Part shown: piece by piece, positions 24,492 through 32,629 of the stretch
How positions within the stretch are numbered: the stretch's first letter is position 1
How the letters are laid out: every line of letters starts with the position of its first letter
Assembly (NCBI GenBank): GCA_020438105.1
Contig: JAGQVE010000008.1
Coordinates: 35,248 to 99,247 of the forward strand
DNA length: 64,000 nt
Direction of reading: 5' to 3'
Source of the DNA: Bacteroidales bacterium
GTDB taxonomy: Bacteria > Bacteroidota > Bacteroidia > Bacteroidales > JAADJA01
Notes under the pieces: generated by a model
The model's database searches: none
The model's input: only the letters and a program-made list of their open reading frames with translations
Told to the model about the DNA's origin: nothing
Program-made: the position numbers and the translations under genes

Positions 24492-26039
24492 TTAAAATGG
24501 ATTATCGTCCTCGGGTATATCATCCATTCTTGAAGGAATGGTATATGAGTTTTCTTGCGGATATTCATAATCCGACGAAATATCTCCCTGATACTCAAAC
24601 CCACCGGGTCCGTCGAAATCGGTAAATTTTGCAAACCGGTCAATAAAGGTCATTTTAACATCAGCCAGGGCACCATTTCTGTGCTTGGCAATGATCAGCT
24701 CGGCCAGGCCCTGTGTTGAGTTTCCTTCTTCATCCTGGTCAATTTTATAATATTCCGGACGATAAATAAAAAGCACAAGGTCGGCATCCTGTTCGATGGC
24801 TCCAGATTCACGAAGGTCGGAAAGCAAGGGGCGTTTTGAACCACCACGGGTTTCAACCGACCGGTTCAACTGTGAAAGAGTGATTACCGGAACATTCAAT
24901 TCTTTGGCAAGTGCCTTGAGTGACCTTGAAATGGTACTGATCTCCTGCTCACGGTTTCCTTTATTATCACCACCCGTCGACATCAACTGAATATAGTCGA
25001 TGATGATCATTTGAATATCGTGTTGGGCTTTTAAACGGCGGCATTTGGCGCGCAACTCAAAAATGGATAGGGCAGGGGTATCATCAATAAACAGCGGAGC
25101 ATCCACCAGTTTACCAATCTTGGCATTAAGTTGTTCCCACTCGTAATTTTCCAGATTCCCTTTTTTTAGTTTATCGGCCGAAAGCTGGGTTTCGCTGGAG
25201 ATTAAACGGGTTACCAACTGAATGGACGACATCTCCAATGAAAATATAGCCAAGGGAATGTTAAAATCAACGGCAATATTGCGAGCCATAGAGAGTACAA
25301 AGGCTGTTTTTCCCATACCCGGTCGAGCGGCCAGGATCACAAGATCTGATTTTTGCCAGCCGCCGGTAATCCGGTCAACATCAGTAAAGCCCGATGGCAC
25401 ACCGCGAAGGTTGCCCTCATGATCACGGGCTGATTCAATATCTTTAATGGCTTCACGCACCAGCGACTGCATGCTGTCATAATCCCTGCGGAAGTTGGTT
25501 TCGCTAACAGCAAAAAGGTTTTTCTCGGCTTTATCCAATAAATCAAATACATCGGTTGTATCCTCAAAGGCATCTTTGATGATCTCAGAGGAGAGTTTGA
25601 TTAATTCCCGCTGAATGAATTTTTGACTGATGATCCTTGCGTGATATTCAATATTGGCGGTAGATGCAACACGGTTTGTGAGTTGGGTAATATAATAAGC
25701 GCCACCAATCAGTTCCAGTTCGCCGGATGATTTTAGTTCATTGGTAACCGTTAAAATATCAATGGGTTCCGATTTGGCAAAAAGGCGATGAATAGCTGCA
25801 TAAATTACCTGATGAGCTTCCTTGTAAAACACATCCGGTTTTAAAATATCTACCACTGCTGTGAGCGCATTTTGCTCCAGCATCAATGCTCCTAAAACTG
25901 CTTCTTCCAGATCAACTGCCTGAGGTGGTACACGACCATGCTCAGAAAAGGCCATCTGAAGATTGTTTTTCTGTATCCTGTTTTTTGTAATGCTCTGGAC
26001 ATCAGAACGCTTGGTTGGTTGTTTCTCTTGATCCTGCAT
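24492..26039 (-). CDS. dnaB: Replicative DNA helicase DnaB
   Basis: 515 residues. Ring-shaped 5'-3' helicase of the replication fork. The N-terminal DnaB domain begins with PPQAVDLEEAVLGALMLEQ (about residue 38) and the C-terminal RecA-like ATPase has Walker A ARPGMGKTAF, IFSLEMSS, Walker B IIIDYIQLM and the arginine-finger region IFIYRPEYY/SGAIEQDADLV. The 38-residue leader before the N-domain is normal for this phylum. No intein is present. A -7 promoter box ends only four bases before the ATG, so either the mRNA is leaderless or translation starts at Met29 (MAFSEHG). Confidence 0.97.
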   Translation of the reverse strand: MQDQEKQPTKRSDVQSITKNRIQKNNLQMAFSEHGRVPPQAVDLEEAVLGALMLEQNALTAVVDILKPDVFYKEAHQVIYAAIHRLFAKSEPIDILTVTNELKSSGELELIGGAYYITQLTNRVASTANIEYHARIISQKFIQRELIKLSSEIIKDAFEDTTDVFDLLDKAEKNLFAVSETNFRRDYDSMQSLVREAIKDIESARDHEGNLRGVPSGFTDVDRITGGWQKSDLVILAARPGMGKTAFVLSMARNIAVDFNIPLAIFSLEMSSIQLVTRLISSETQLSADKLKKGNLENYEWEQLNAKIGKLVDAPLFIDDTPALSIFELRAKCRRLKAQHDIQMIIIDYIQLMSTGGDNKGNREQEISTISRSLKALAKELNVPVITLSQLNRSVETRGGSKRPLLSDLRESGAIEQDADLVLFIYRPEYYKIDQDEEGNSTQGLAELIIAKHRNGALADVKMTFIDRFAKFTDFDGPGGFEYQGDISSDYEYPQENSYTIPSRMDDIPEDDNPF

Positions 26040-26043
26040 GTTT

Positions 26044-26051
26044 CAAAAGTA
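26044..26051 (-). promoter_or_regulatory. Putative -7 box TACTTTTG immediately before dnaB
   Basis: Perfect TAnnTTTG match on the minus strand ending four bases from the annotated ATG at 26039. If real, the transcript would start at or inside the first codons. Confidence 0.4.
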
Positions 26052-26179
26052 GGTACATAAGTGTTGTATCATCCATTTTAAAACGATTTTTTTTATTAAC
26101 ACCATTTTCCGATTTTTACAAAAGTTTTAACAAACAGGTGTTGGTAATTTATCTTGGTCAAAACCATTGTTTTAATCGA

Positions 26180-26187
26180 TATTTTTG
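26180..26187 (+). promoter_or_regulatory. Putative -7 box TATTTTTG before the FAH-family gene
   Basis: Perfect TAnnTTTG match 28 bases before the ATG at 26216. Confidence 0.55.
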
Positions 26188-26215
26188 CACCAATTTCACC
26201 TTTAATTAACAATTT

Positions 26216-26827
26216 ATGAAGATCATTTGCATTGGCCGGAATTATGTAGAGCATGCCCGCGAACTGAATAACCCTTTGCCGGAGGCCCCCGTTTTTTTTA
26301 TGAAACCCGATACCTCCCTTGTGATAAGAAACCGCCCTTTTTTTTATCCTGAGTTCAGTAAGGATATCCATTATGAAACGGAGTTGGTGATAAAGATCAG
26401 TAAAAACGGGAAACACATCCAGGAGAAATTTGCGCATACCTATTATGATGAAATTGGTTTAGGCATTGATTTTACTGCCCGTGATATTCAGTCGAAGTGC
26501 AAGGAAAAGGGCTTGCCCTGGGAGGTTGCCAAGGCTTTTGATCATTCGGCACCTATAAGTAAATTTATCAAACTTGATGAATTGCAGCATAAAGATGACA
26601 TTCGTTTTTACCTTGAATTAAATGGCGTAAAGGTGCAGGATGGCAGTTCTACCCTGATGATCTTTTCAGTGGATCATATTATTTCCTATCTGTCGCAATT
26701 TGTAACACTAAAAATGGGTGATCTGATTTTTACCGGAACTCCTGCCGGTGTTGGCCCTGTTAAAATAAACGATCATCTCGTTGGGTATATCGAGGATAAA
26801 AAAATGCTGGATTTCAGGGTGAAATGA
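26216..26827 (+). CDS. Fumarylacetoacetate hydrolase (FAH) family protein
   Basis: 203 residues, a compact single FAH domain. Typical marks are MKIICIGRNYVEHARELN at the start, FMKPDTSLV, HYETELVIKISK with the metal-binding Glu pair, and LIFTGTPAGVGPV near the end. FAH-fold enzymes cleave or isomerise or decarboxylate 2-oxo or 1,3-diketo acids with a divalent metal; the short form is close to YcgM/FAHD1-type oxaloacetate decarboxylase or acylpyruvase. The exact substrate is not inferable. The stop codon directly abuts the stop of ispF on the other strand, forming the palindrome TGATCA at 26825-26830. Confidence 0.9.
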   Translation: MKIICIGRNYVEHARELNNPLPEAPVFFMKPDTSLVIRNRPFFYPEFSKDIHYETELVIKISKNGKHIQEKFAHTYYDEIGLGIDFTARDIQSKCKEKGLPWEVAKAFDHSAPISKFIKLDELQHKDDIRFYLELNGVKVQDGSSTLMIFSVDHIISYLSQFVTLKMGDLIFTGTPAGVGPVKINDHLVGYIEDKKMLDFRVK

Positions 26828-27310
26828 TCAGGCTACCTTTTTAACCAATGCAACACAATAAGCTGCGATACCTTCCTTGCGTCCGGTAAATCCTAACTTC
26901 TCGGTAGTAGTAGCTTTTATTGAGATATCTCCAATAGTAAGACAGGAAGCTTCAGCCAGTTTTTCCTTCATTTGGGGGATGTACTCTGAAATTTTGGGGT
27001 CTTCAAGACTTACCGTTGTGTCGATGTTATTAACGGTATAGCCATTCTCGATAACCCTGGTACAAACTTCCTGTAAAAGTTTAAGGCTGCTGATTCCTTT
27101 GTACCGTGGATCCGTATTGGGGAAATGGGTCCCTATATCGCGGAGATTGATGGCTCCCAGAAGTGCATCGCAAATTGCATGGATAAGAACATCGGCATCT
27201 GAATGGCCTACAGCTCCTTTTTCTGCAGGAATCTTTACCCCGCCAATCCAAAGATCAGCGCCGTCCTTTAACTGGTGTACATCGAATCCAAATCCAACTT
27301 TAATCGTCAT
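26828..27310 (-). CDS. ispF: 2-C-methyl-D-erythritol 2,4-cyclodiphosphate synthase
   Basis: 160 residues, the normal length. Cyclises 4-diphosphocytidyl-2-C-methylerythritol 2-phosphate in the MEP isoprenoid pathway. Zinc ligands and active-site marks are visible: GFGFDVHQL (Asp and His), GHSDADVLIHAICDALLGA (His), DIGTHFPNTDPRYKG and ATTTEKLGFTGRKEGIAA at the C-terminus. It is a single gene between the porV terminator and the convergent FAH gene, with which it shares zero intergenic bases. Confidence 0.97.
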   Translation of the reverse strand: MTIKVGFGFDVHQLKDGADLWIGGVKIPAEKGAVGHSDADVLIHAICDALLGAINLRDIGTHFPNTDPRYKGISSLKLLQEVCTRVIENGYTVNNIDTTVSLEDPKISEYIPQMKEKLAEASCLTIGDISIKATTTEKLGFTGRKEGIAAYCVALVKKVA

Positions 27311-27382
27311 TGTGGGTTTATTTTAAGAGGTATTGGCATTTTATACGCAAGTACCTTACTTTGGTTCAATGAAAATACAAAA

Positions 27383-27410
27383 AAGGCCAATATCAATTGA
27401 TACCGGCCTT
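27383..27410 (-). terminator. Terminator after porV
   Basis: Stem AAGGCC (27383-27388) with GGCCTT (27405-27410) extended inward by TATCA/TGATA across a two-by-two mismatch. On the minus strand it is followed by a T tract, 24 bases after the porV stop. Confidence 0.75.
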
Positions 27411-27433
27411 GTTTATATTATTTTAATCAATCG

Positions 27434-28642
27434 TTATTGATTTTGAAATCCGTCAAAGTCGAAGGTAAGTGTAAAACGCAGGGTGTTTTGAAGTGGATTT
27501 TGCTGAGCAGTTGGTATCAGGTATGAAAAATCCAAACCAAATACATTGTATCTCAATCCAGCTCCAAGGGTAAAAAACTTACGGTTACCTTTCATTTCAC
27601 TTTCGTGGAAATAACCGGCCCTGATCGCAAATTGTTTATCATACCAGTATTCAGCTCCAACCACCCAGATAAACTCTTTGATCTCTTCGCTGAATCCATC
27701 CGGTGCGTCGTACCAGCTTTGAATCATTCCCTGAACAGGCGAAACATCAGGATCTTTTCCTTTATATATCTGTGGATTTCCAGCATCATCCAGGATAGGT
27801 TGTCCTGTTGAATCCACTGCATAAATGGGAGGAGTTGGAACCAGCAATTTATTAATATCCATCGAAAGGCGAATGCTGTTGTATTCATCAATATTCATCA
27901 GCCATGATGGTCCAAACCGAAGATTGGTAGGGATAAAGTCGCGGTCGGTATCATCGTTTGAATAAGATATTTTGGCACCCAGGTTTGATAAGTTAACGCC
28001 AAAACTGAATTCTGAGGATTCTAACCAGTTAACTTCAATTTCATTGGTGTAATACATCGCAATATCAGCGGCTACTGAAGTGCCGGGTTTGGTTGACTGT
28101 CCCTGTACGGTTTGGCCTTGTGTGAGGTTTGAATAAATAAACCTACCCACTACTGCACCGGATAATTTATCTGAAAATTTCCTGGAATAACCTCCATCAA
28201 CAGCAAATTCACTGGGGCGGAAATTTCCAATTACAGTTCCGAATTCATCGGTGAAAGTAATATCACCCAGTGAGAAAAATTTTAGTGATGCTGAAACCGC
28301 CGACCGATCATCAATTTTGGCGTAACCACTTAAATAGGCAAGATTAATATCATTAACGAGTTTTCTTAACCAGGGACTGTATGAAACTGAAAATCCCATT
28401 TGTTTATCAATGAACGGATATTTAGCCGGGTTCCAGTGTTGCGACATGGCGTCGGGTTCGGTGGCTGCTCCAAGCTCTCCCATGCCACCACTGCGGGCAT
28501 CAGGTCCTATATTTAAGAATGGAACGGCGGTAGTAATTGTGTTTTGTGTTGCCTGCTGCCCATTCCACTCATCAACATTTTGAGCCATTGCCCAACTAAA
28601 AAAGACGAGGGTGCCGGATAAGAAAAGAAATAGTCGCTTCAT
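27434..28642 (-). CDS. porV: Type IX secretion system outer-membrane protein PorV (LptO)
   Basis: 402 residues. Signal peptide to about residue 20 (SWAMAQ), then an FadL-like outer-membrane beta-barrel with the PorV opening NTITTAVPFLNIGPDARSGGMGELGAAT and SQHWNPAKYPF, and a C-terminal strand ending FTLTFDFDGFQNQ. PorV is the T9SS shuttle/channel subunit that delivers cargo to the PorU sortase. The gene is monocistronic, with its own -7 box and terminator; no porU lies beside it. Related FadL-like PorV paralogs exist in T9SS bacteria, so this could be one of those, but the N-terminal motif favours PorV proper. Probable T9SS cargo in the window is encoded at 34468-36069. Confidence 0.88.
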   Translation of the reverse strand: MKRLFLFLSGTLVFFSWAMAQNVDEWNGQQATQNTITTAVPFLNIGPDARSGGMGELGAATEPDAMSQHWNPAKYPFIDKQMGFSVSYSPWLRKLVNDINLAYLSGYAKIDDRSAVSASLKFFSLGDITFTDEFGTVIGNFRPSEFAVDGGYSRKFSDKLSGAVVGRFIYSNLTQGQTVQGQSTKPGTSVAADIAMYYTNEIEVNWLESSEFSFGVNLSNLGAKISYSNDDTDRDFIPTNLRFGPSWLMNIDEYNSIRLSMDINKLLVPTPPIYAVDSTGQPILDDAGNPQIYKGKDPDVSPVQGMIQSWYDAPDGFSEEIKEFIWVVGAEYWYDKQFAIRAGYFHESEMKGNRKFFTLGAGLRYNVFGLDFSYLIPTAQQNPLQNTLRFTLTFDFDGFQNQ

Positions 28643-28679
28643 GAATGTTTTAATAAGATTAGATTTTTGAAAATTTGTG

Positions 28680-28687
28680 CAAAAGTA
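28680..28687 (-). promoter_or_regulatory. Putative -7 box TACTTTTG before porV
   Basis: Perfect TAnnTTTG match on the minus strand, 37 bases before the porV ATG at 28642. Confidence 0.55.
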
Positions 28688-28803
28688 ACGATTTTATAAA
28701 TTCGATATTGCTTGTAATTTTAACGTAATTTGTATGATATAAAAGTACTTGTTGGTTTAAGCTAATTTCCATGCTTCAAATACTGCTTGCTTTAACAATT
28801 GTA

Positions 28804-28829
28804 AATAACTTGTTTTTACACAAGTTATT
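28804..28829 (+). promoter_or_regulatory. 9-bp inverted repeat upstream of crcB
   Basis: Perfect inverted repeat AATAACTTG (28804-28812) with CAAGTTATT (28821-28829), separated by TTTTTACA, ending 24 bases before the crcB ATG. Could be an operator or a leader hairpin. No crcB-type fluoride riboswitch motif is recognisable here. Confidence 0.4.
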
Positions 28830-28853
28830 GTGTCAATCAATAAATTTCAATAA

Positions 28854-29240
28854 ATGTTGAAAATAGTTTACCTGCTGGCCGGAGGTGCCCTGGGCTCTCT
28901 GTTAAGATATGGAATATCTGGCCTTACACATAAATACATCAGCGGATTGTTTCCGTGGGGAACACTCATGGTGAATGCCACCGGGGCTTTGATAATTGGA
29001 TTTTTGTGGGGTTTGTTCGAACAAAAGGGAATTTCGCCCAATATGCGAATGTTCATTTTTGTAGGACTTTTAGGCGGTTATACTACCTTTTCAACCTATG
29101 CGCTTGAAAGCATGAATTTATTCAGGTCGGGTGATACCAAAATGGCAATCATTAATTTACTGGCAAATAATCTGCTTGCTATTGCTGCGGTTTTTGCCGG
29201 ATATTTTCTCATTCGTTTTTTAATTGTGAACTTAAAATAA
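28854..29240 (+). CDS. crcB: Fluoride channel CrcB/FluC
   Basis: 128 residues with four transmembrane helices. Fluc channels are dual-topology dimers that expel fluoride from the cytoplasm. Family motifs are GGALGSLLRYG at the N-terminus, WGTLMVNATGALIIGFLWG with the pore Asn, and GLLGGYTTFSTYALE with the Na+/F- track Phe/Thr residues. Five bases separate it from a DUF190 gene, a partner seen with crcB in many bacteria. A 9-bp inverted repeat precedes the start. Confidence 0.95.
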   Translation: MLKIVYLLAGGALGSLLRYGISGLTHKYISGLFPWGTLMVNATGALIIGFLWGLFEQKGISPNMRMFIFVGLLGGYTTFSTYALESMNLFRSGDTKMAIINLLANNLLAIAAVFAGYFLIRFLIVNLK

Positions 29241-29245
29241 ACCAT

Positions 29246-29581
29246 ATGAAATTTCCAGTTATCGGGCAGGCGCTCCGGATTTACATTGGCGAAAACGACA
29301 CCTGGCAGGGTCGTCCTCTTTATGAGGAAATCGTAAAGAAAGCCCGTGAAATAAACCTTGCCGGAGCTACTGTTTTTCGCGGATCAATGGGATATGGCGC
29401 CGCAAGCCGGATTCATACTACCAAGGTATTGCGCCTTTCAGAGGATCTTCCCATCGTTATTGAAATTGTGGATGAAGCCGATCGCATTGATCTGATCATT
29501 CCGTTTTTGGATGAAGCGGTTCAGGAGGGATTGATCACCCGTGAAAATATTACTGTGATAAAATATCGTCACAATAAATAA
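29246..29581 (+). CDS. DUF190 family protein
   Basis: 111 residues. The sequence RIYIGENDTWQGRPLYEEIV, GATVFRGSMGYGAASRIHT and PIVIEIVDEADRID is characteristic of the DUF190 family, small PII-like ferredoxin-fold proteins often coded beside crcB. By analogy with PII-like proteins it may regulate the channel, but the function is not established. It starts five bases after crcB and is surely co-transcribed. A gap of 81 bases leads to the next gene. Confidence 0.9.
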   Translation: MKFPVIGQALRIYIGENDTWQGRPLYEEIVKKAREINLAGATVFRGSMGYGAASRIHTTKVLRLSEDLPIVIEIVDEADRIDLIIPFLDEAVQEGLITRENITVIKYRHNK

Positions 29582-29662
29582 AGCAATCTGCCATGATTTG
29601 GTTCAGGGCAATTATATCAACTTTGTTTAAATTAGCTGGTCTTTTAATAAAAATTTTCTCAC

Positions 29663-31048
29663 ATGGGTATTCTTGAAAAGATTGATTCACTAATGGTTTG
29701 GTATAACGATTACATTGGTGGATTTGCGGTTTTGCTAATGCTTATCCCAACCGGATTGTATTTCATTTTCAAACTGAGATTTTTAAACATAACCAAACTG
29801 CGCCACAGTATTTTGGTAGTGGCCGGAAAATACGACCGGGATGAAGACAAGGGAGATGTAAATCACTTTAAAGCTCTGACCACTGCTCTTTCAGCTACAG
29901 TTGGAACCGGAAACATTGTGGGAGTTGCTTTAGCCATTGGTTGGGGTGGTCCGGGAGCTATCTTCTGGATGTGGGTAACCGGGTTTTTAGGAATGATACT
30001 TAAATATAGCGAATGCACCCTATCTCATAAATTCAGGAGATTCAATTCGGATGGTTCCGTTTCAGGCGGACCCATGTATTACATGGAACACGGGCTAAAA
30101 AACAAACTGGGCGGACTCGCCAAAGTTATGGCTGTTATTTTTGCTGTGGCTGCAATTTTATGTTCGCTCGGAACAGGAAATATGGCACAGTCAAACTCGA
30201 TGTCGGAGGCATTGCTGGGAACATACCACATCAACAAGTACATTTCGGGAGGCATCATAGCGCTTTTATCATTGCTGGTTATTGTAGGGGGAATAAAGAG
30301 AATAGCTGAGGTTACCTCGCGGTTGGTTCCATTTATGGCCATTGTTTATTTTTTAAGTGCCATCCTTATTATAGCATTGGAATATGACCGCATCCCGTAT
30401 GCCTTCACCGTGATCTTTGCCGATGCGTTTACCGGGAAAGCTGCAGCCGGAGGGTTTTTTGGTTCAGCTTTTTTAATGACTCTCTTAATGGGTGTTCGCC
30501 GTGGATTGTTTTCCAATGAGGCAGGACAGGGTTCGGCACCCATAGCCCATGCGGCAGCTAAAACCGAATGGCCGGCAAGGGAAGGATTAGTTGCCTCACT
30601 CGAACCTCTCGTTGATACCATTATAATTTGTACACTCACAGCCCTTATGATCATCCTTACCGGTGCGTGGGAACTGGACAAGGAAGGGGTTAGGATGACT
30701 ACCTTAGCCATGGAAACAGGATTAAGCAAAATAGGGATTGAGGGAATTGGTAAACATATTGTGGCCGGCGGACTGATGATGTTTGCTTTTTCAACGATCA
30801 TCAGCTGGTCGTATTACGGAAGCCGGGCGGTGAACTATTTATTCGGTGAAAAATATATTAAACCATACGGTTATGTTTATGGTGCATTTGTTTTTCTGGG
30901 TGCCATTTGGGGGCTCGACCTGGTGTGGCATTTTGTGGATATGGTGATCACCTTTATGACCATTCCCAACCTTATCGCTTTACTATTGCTTTCGTCGGTT
31001 GTGGTAAATGAAACTAAAAAGTATTTCGCCGCAATGAACAAGCAATAG
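29663..31048 (+). CDS. Alanine/glycine:cation symporter (AGCS family)
   Basis: 461 residues, about ten to eleven transmembrane helices. Family signature GGPGAIFWMWVTGFLGMILKYSE, TVGTGNIVGVALA, GGPMYYMEHG and GVRRGLFSNEAGQGSAPIAHAAA identify the sodium/alanine (or glycine) symporter family that imports D/L-alanine or glycine with Na+ or H+. It stands downstream of crcB-DUF190 in the same orientation and 35 bases before the M48 protease gene, so it may share a transcript with either. Substrate preference cannot be read from the sequence. Confidence 0.95.
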   Translation: MGILEKIDSLMVWYNDYIGGFAVLLMLIPTGLYFIFKLRFLNITKLRHSILVVAGKYDRDEDKGDVNHFKALTTALSATVGTGNIVGVALAIGWGGPGAIFWMWVTGFLGMILKYSECTLSHKFRRFNSDGSVSGGPMYYMEHGLKNKLGGLAKVMAVIFAVAAILCSLGTGNMAQSNSMSEALLGTYHINKYISGGIIALLSLLVIVGGIKRIAEVTSRLVPFMAIVYFLSAILIIALEYDRIPYAFTVIFADAFTGKAAAGGFFGSAFLMTLLMGVRRGLFSNEAGQGSAPIAHAAAKTEWPAREGLVASLEPLVDTIIICTLTALMIILTGAWELDKEGVRMTTLAMETGLSKIGIEGIGKHIVAGGLMMFAFSTIISWSYYGSRAVNYLFGEKYIKPYGYVYGAFVFLGAIWGLDLVWHFVDMVITFMTIPNLIALLLLSSVVVNETKKYFAAMNKQ

Positions 31049-31083
31049 ATTTGTTTGGTTAAAAGTTACAAATTCTGAAATGG

Positions 31084-32322
31084 ATGGAACAGCTTGTTTT
31101 TAATATCATTATAGTCATTATTATTTTTGACTACCTGCTTGAGCGTTTACTCGATTATCTCAACGGAACGCGCCGTTCAAACGACCTGCCCGCAGAACTT
31201 GCCGGCATATACGACGCTGAAAAATACCGTGAGTCGCAGGAATATGACAAAGTGAAATCCCGTTTTTCATTTTTCACCAGCACCTTAAGTTTAATTGTTA
31301 TGCTTGCCATTCTTTTCTTTGGCGTATTTGCGTGGCTGGATGATTTTGTAAGAGGATACACCCAAAACCCTATCCTGATGGCTTTGCTCTTTTTCGGGAT
31401 TTTAGGATTTGCTGCTGATATTTTATCCACTCCGCTTTCCATTTACAGCACCTTTGTGATCGAAGAAAAATTCGGATTTAATAAAACCACACCAAGAACT
31501 TTCATCCTCGATAAATTAAAAGGCTGGCTGCTGGCGGCAATCATCGGGGGAGGATTAATGGCGCTCATCATCTGGATTTATGAATCAACAGGGGAGTGGT
31601 TCTGGCTGATTGCCTGGGGTGTTATCAGTGGATTTACCATCTTTATGACCATGTTTTACAGCAATATTATTGTACCCCTATTCAATAAACAGGAACCTTT
31701 GGAGGATGGATCACTCCGTTCAAAAATTGAGGCGTTTGCTATGCAAGTTGGATTTAAGTTGCAGAATATTTTTGTGATGGACGGCTCCAAACGTTCCACC
31801 AAAGCCAATGCTTATTTTACCGGATTGGGTGCGAAAAAGCGAATTGTTCTGTTTGATACACTCATAAAAGACCATACAGATGAAGAACTGGTGAGTGTGC
31901 TGGCGCATGAAATCGGTCATTACAAGAAAAAACATACCCTAACGGGAACCATTTTATCCATCGTACAAATGGGAATTATGCTGTATATATTGTCACTGTT
32001 TCTGGGTGACCCGGTGCTTTCAGGAGCTTTGGGTGCAAAGGAGATCAGTTTTCATATGTCGATCCTTACTTTTGGTTTGCTTTATGGCCCTATTTCACTG
32101 GTGCTTGGATTGATCATGAATGTGATCTCACGTAAGAATGAATTTGCTGCTGATCGTTATGCCGGCGAAAATTATAGTTCAAAACCCTTACAGGATGCCC
32201 TTAAGAAACTTTCGGTGAATCACCTGAGTAATCTGCGTCCGCATCCGGCCTATGTGTTTTTTTATTATTCGCATCCGCCTTTGTTGGAGCGATTGAGGTC
32301 TTTGGATAAGGTGCAGTCATAA
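31084..32322 (+). CDS. M48 family membrane metalloprotease (Ste24/CAAX protease-like)
   Basis: 412 residues, about six to seven membrane helices. Zinc site LAHEIGHYKKKH (HEXXH, about residue 276) and the third ligand in NEFAADRYAG (E..AD), as in Ste24p/HtpX-type M48 peptidases. The overall architecture (long N-terminal membrane part including EEKFGFNKTTPRTFILDKLKG) follows the Ste24/CAAX prenyl protease 1 branch. In bacteria such enzymes degrade misfolded membrane proteins or process lipoproteins; no prenylated substrate is expected. It is followed by a palindrome-rich intergenic block. Confidence 0.92.
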   Translation: MEQLVFNIIIVIIIFDYLLERLLDYLNGTRRSNDLPAELAGIYDAEKYRESQEYDKVKSRFSFFTSTLSLIVMLAILFFGVFAWLDDFVRGYTQNPILMALLFFGILGFAADILSTPLSIYSTFVIEEKFGFNKTTPRTFILDKLKGWLLAAIIGGGLMALIIWIYESTGEWFWLIAWGVISGFTIFMTMFYSNIIVPLFNKQEPLEDGSLRSKIEAFAMQVGFKLQNIFVMDGSKRSTKANAYFTGLGAKKRIVLFDTLIKDHTDEELVSVLAHEIGHYKKKHTLTGTILSIVQMGIMLYILSLFLGDPVLSGALGAKEISFHMSILTFGLLYGPISLVLGLIMNVISRKNEFAADRYAGENYSSKPLQDALKKLSVNHLSNLRPHPAYVFFYYSHPPLLERLRSLDKVQS

Positions 32323-32331
32323 TAATTATTG

Positions 32332-32549
32332 ATTAATGGCTAAAGCCAGGACGAGCTTATTAATTGTACATCGGGCTGAAGCCCGATGCAATCAAATTAA
32401 AAAGATCTCACAATTAAATATATTAAAATCAAAAAAAGGATCCGACGAATAAGAAAGTCTGAATGATTGAATCTTTGAATCTAGCTTACTTTTCAACCGG
32501 GCTTTAGCCCGGTTTATCATTATAAAACCAAAAGGCTTTAGCCATTAAT
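32332..32549. repeat. Composite palindromic element (REP/MITE-like) with 16-bp terminal inverted repeats
   Basis: Terminal inverted repeats ATTAATGGCTAAAGCC (32332-32347) and GGCTTTAGCCATTAAT (32534-32549) are perfect complements. Inside lie two perfect 8-bp hairpins with four-base loops: CATCGGGC-TGAA-GCCCGATG (32369-32388) and AACCGGGC-TTTA-GCCCGGTT (32495-32514). All four share the core GGCTnnAGCC. The element has no ORF. It resembles non-autonomous REP/BIME or MITE elements; no transposase is nearby, and target-site duplications were not found. Confidence 0.75.
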
Positions 32550-32571
32550 AAATTAAAAAATGTATCAAAGC

Positions 32572-32591
32572 GATCCGCCGGCCGGCGGATC
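32572..32591. repeat. 20-bp perfect palindrome
   Basis: Perfect inverted repeat with half-site GATCCGCCGG and no loop, far more GC-rich than its surroundings, 40 bases after the trpB stop (reading minus) and 22 bases from the composite element. May belong to the same repeat block or act as part of the trpB terminator. Confidence 0.6.
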
Positions 32592-32629
32592 ACTCTGACG
32601 TTTCAAATCATTTTCTTACTAAACCCCAA

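Noticed and set aside
28643..28853. Fluoride (crcB) riboswitch upstream of crcB
   Set aside because: The conserved pseudoknot and GG/UAACCGC-type elements could not be found; only an AT-rich inverted repeat is present.
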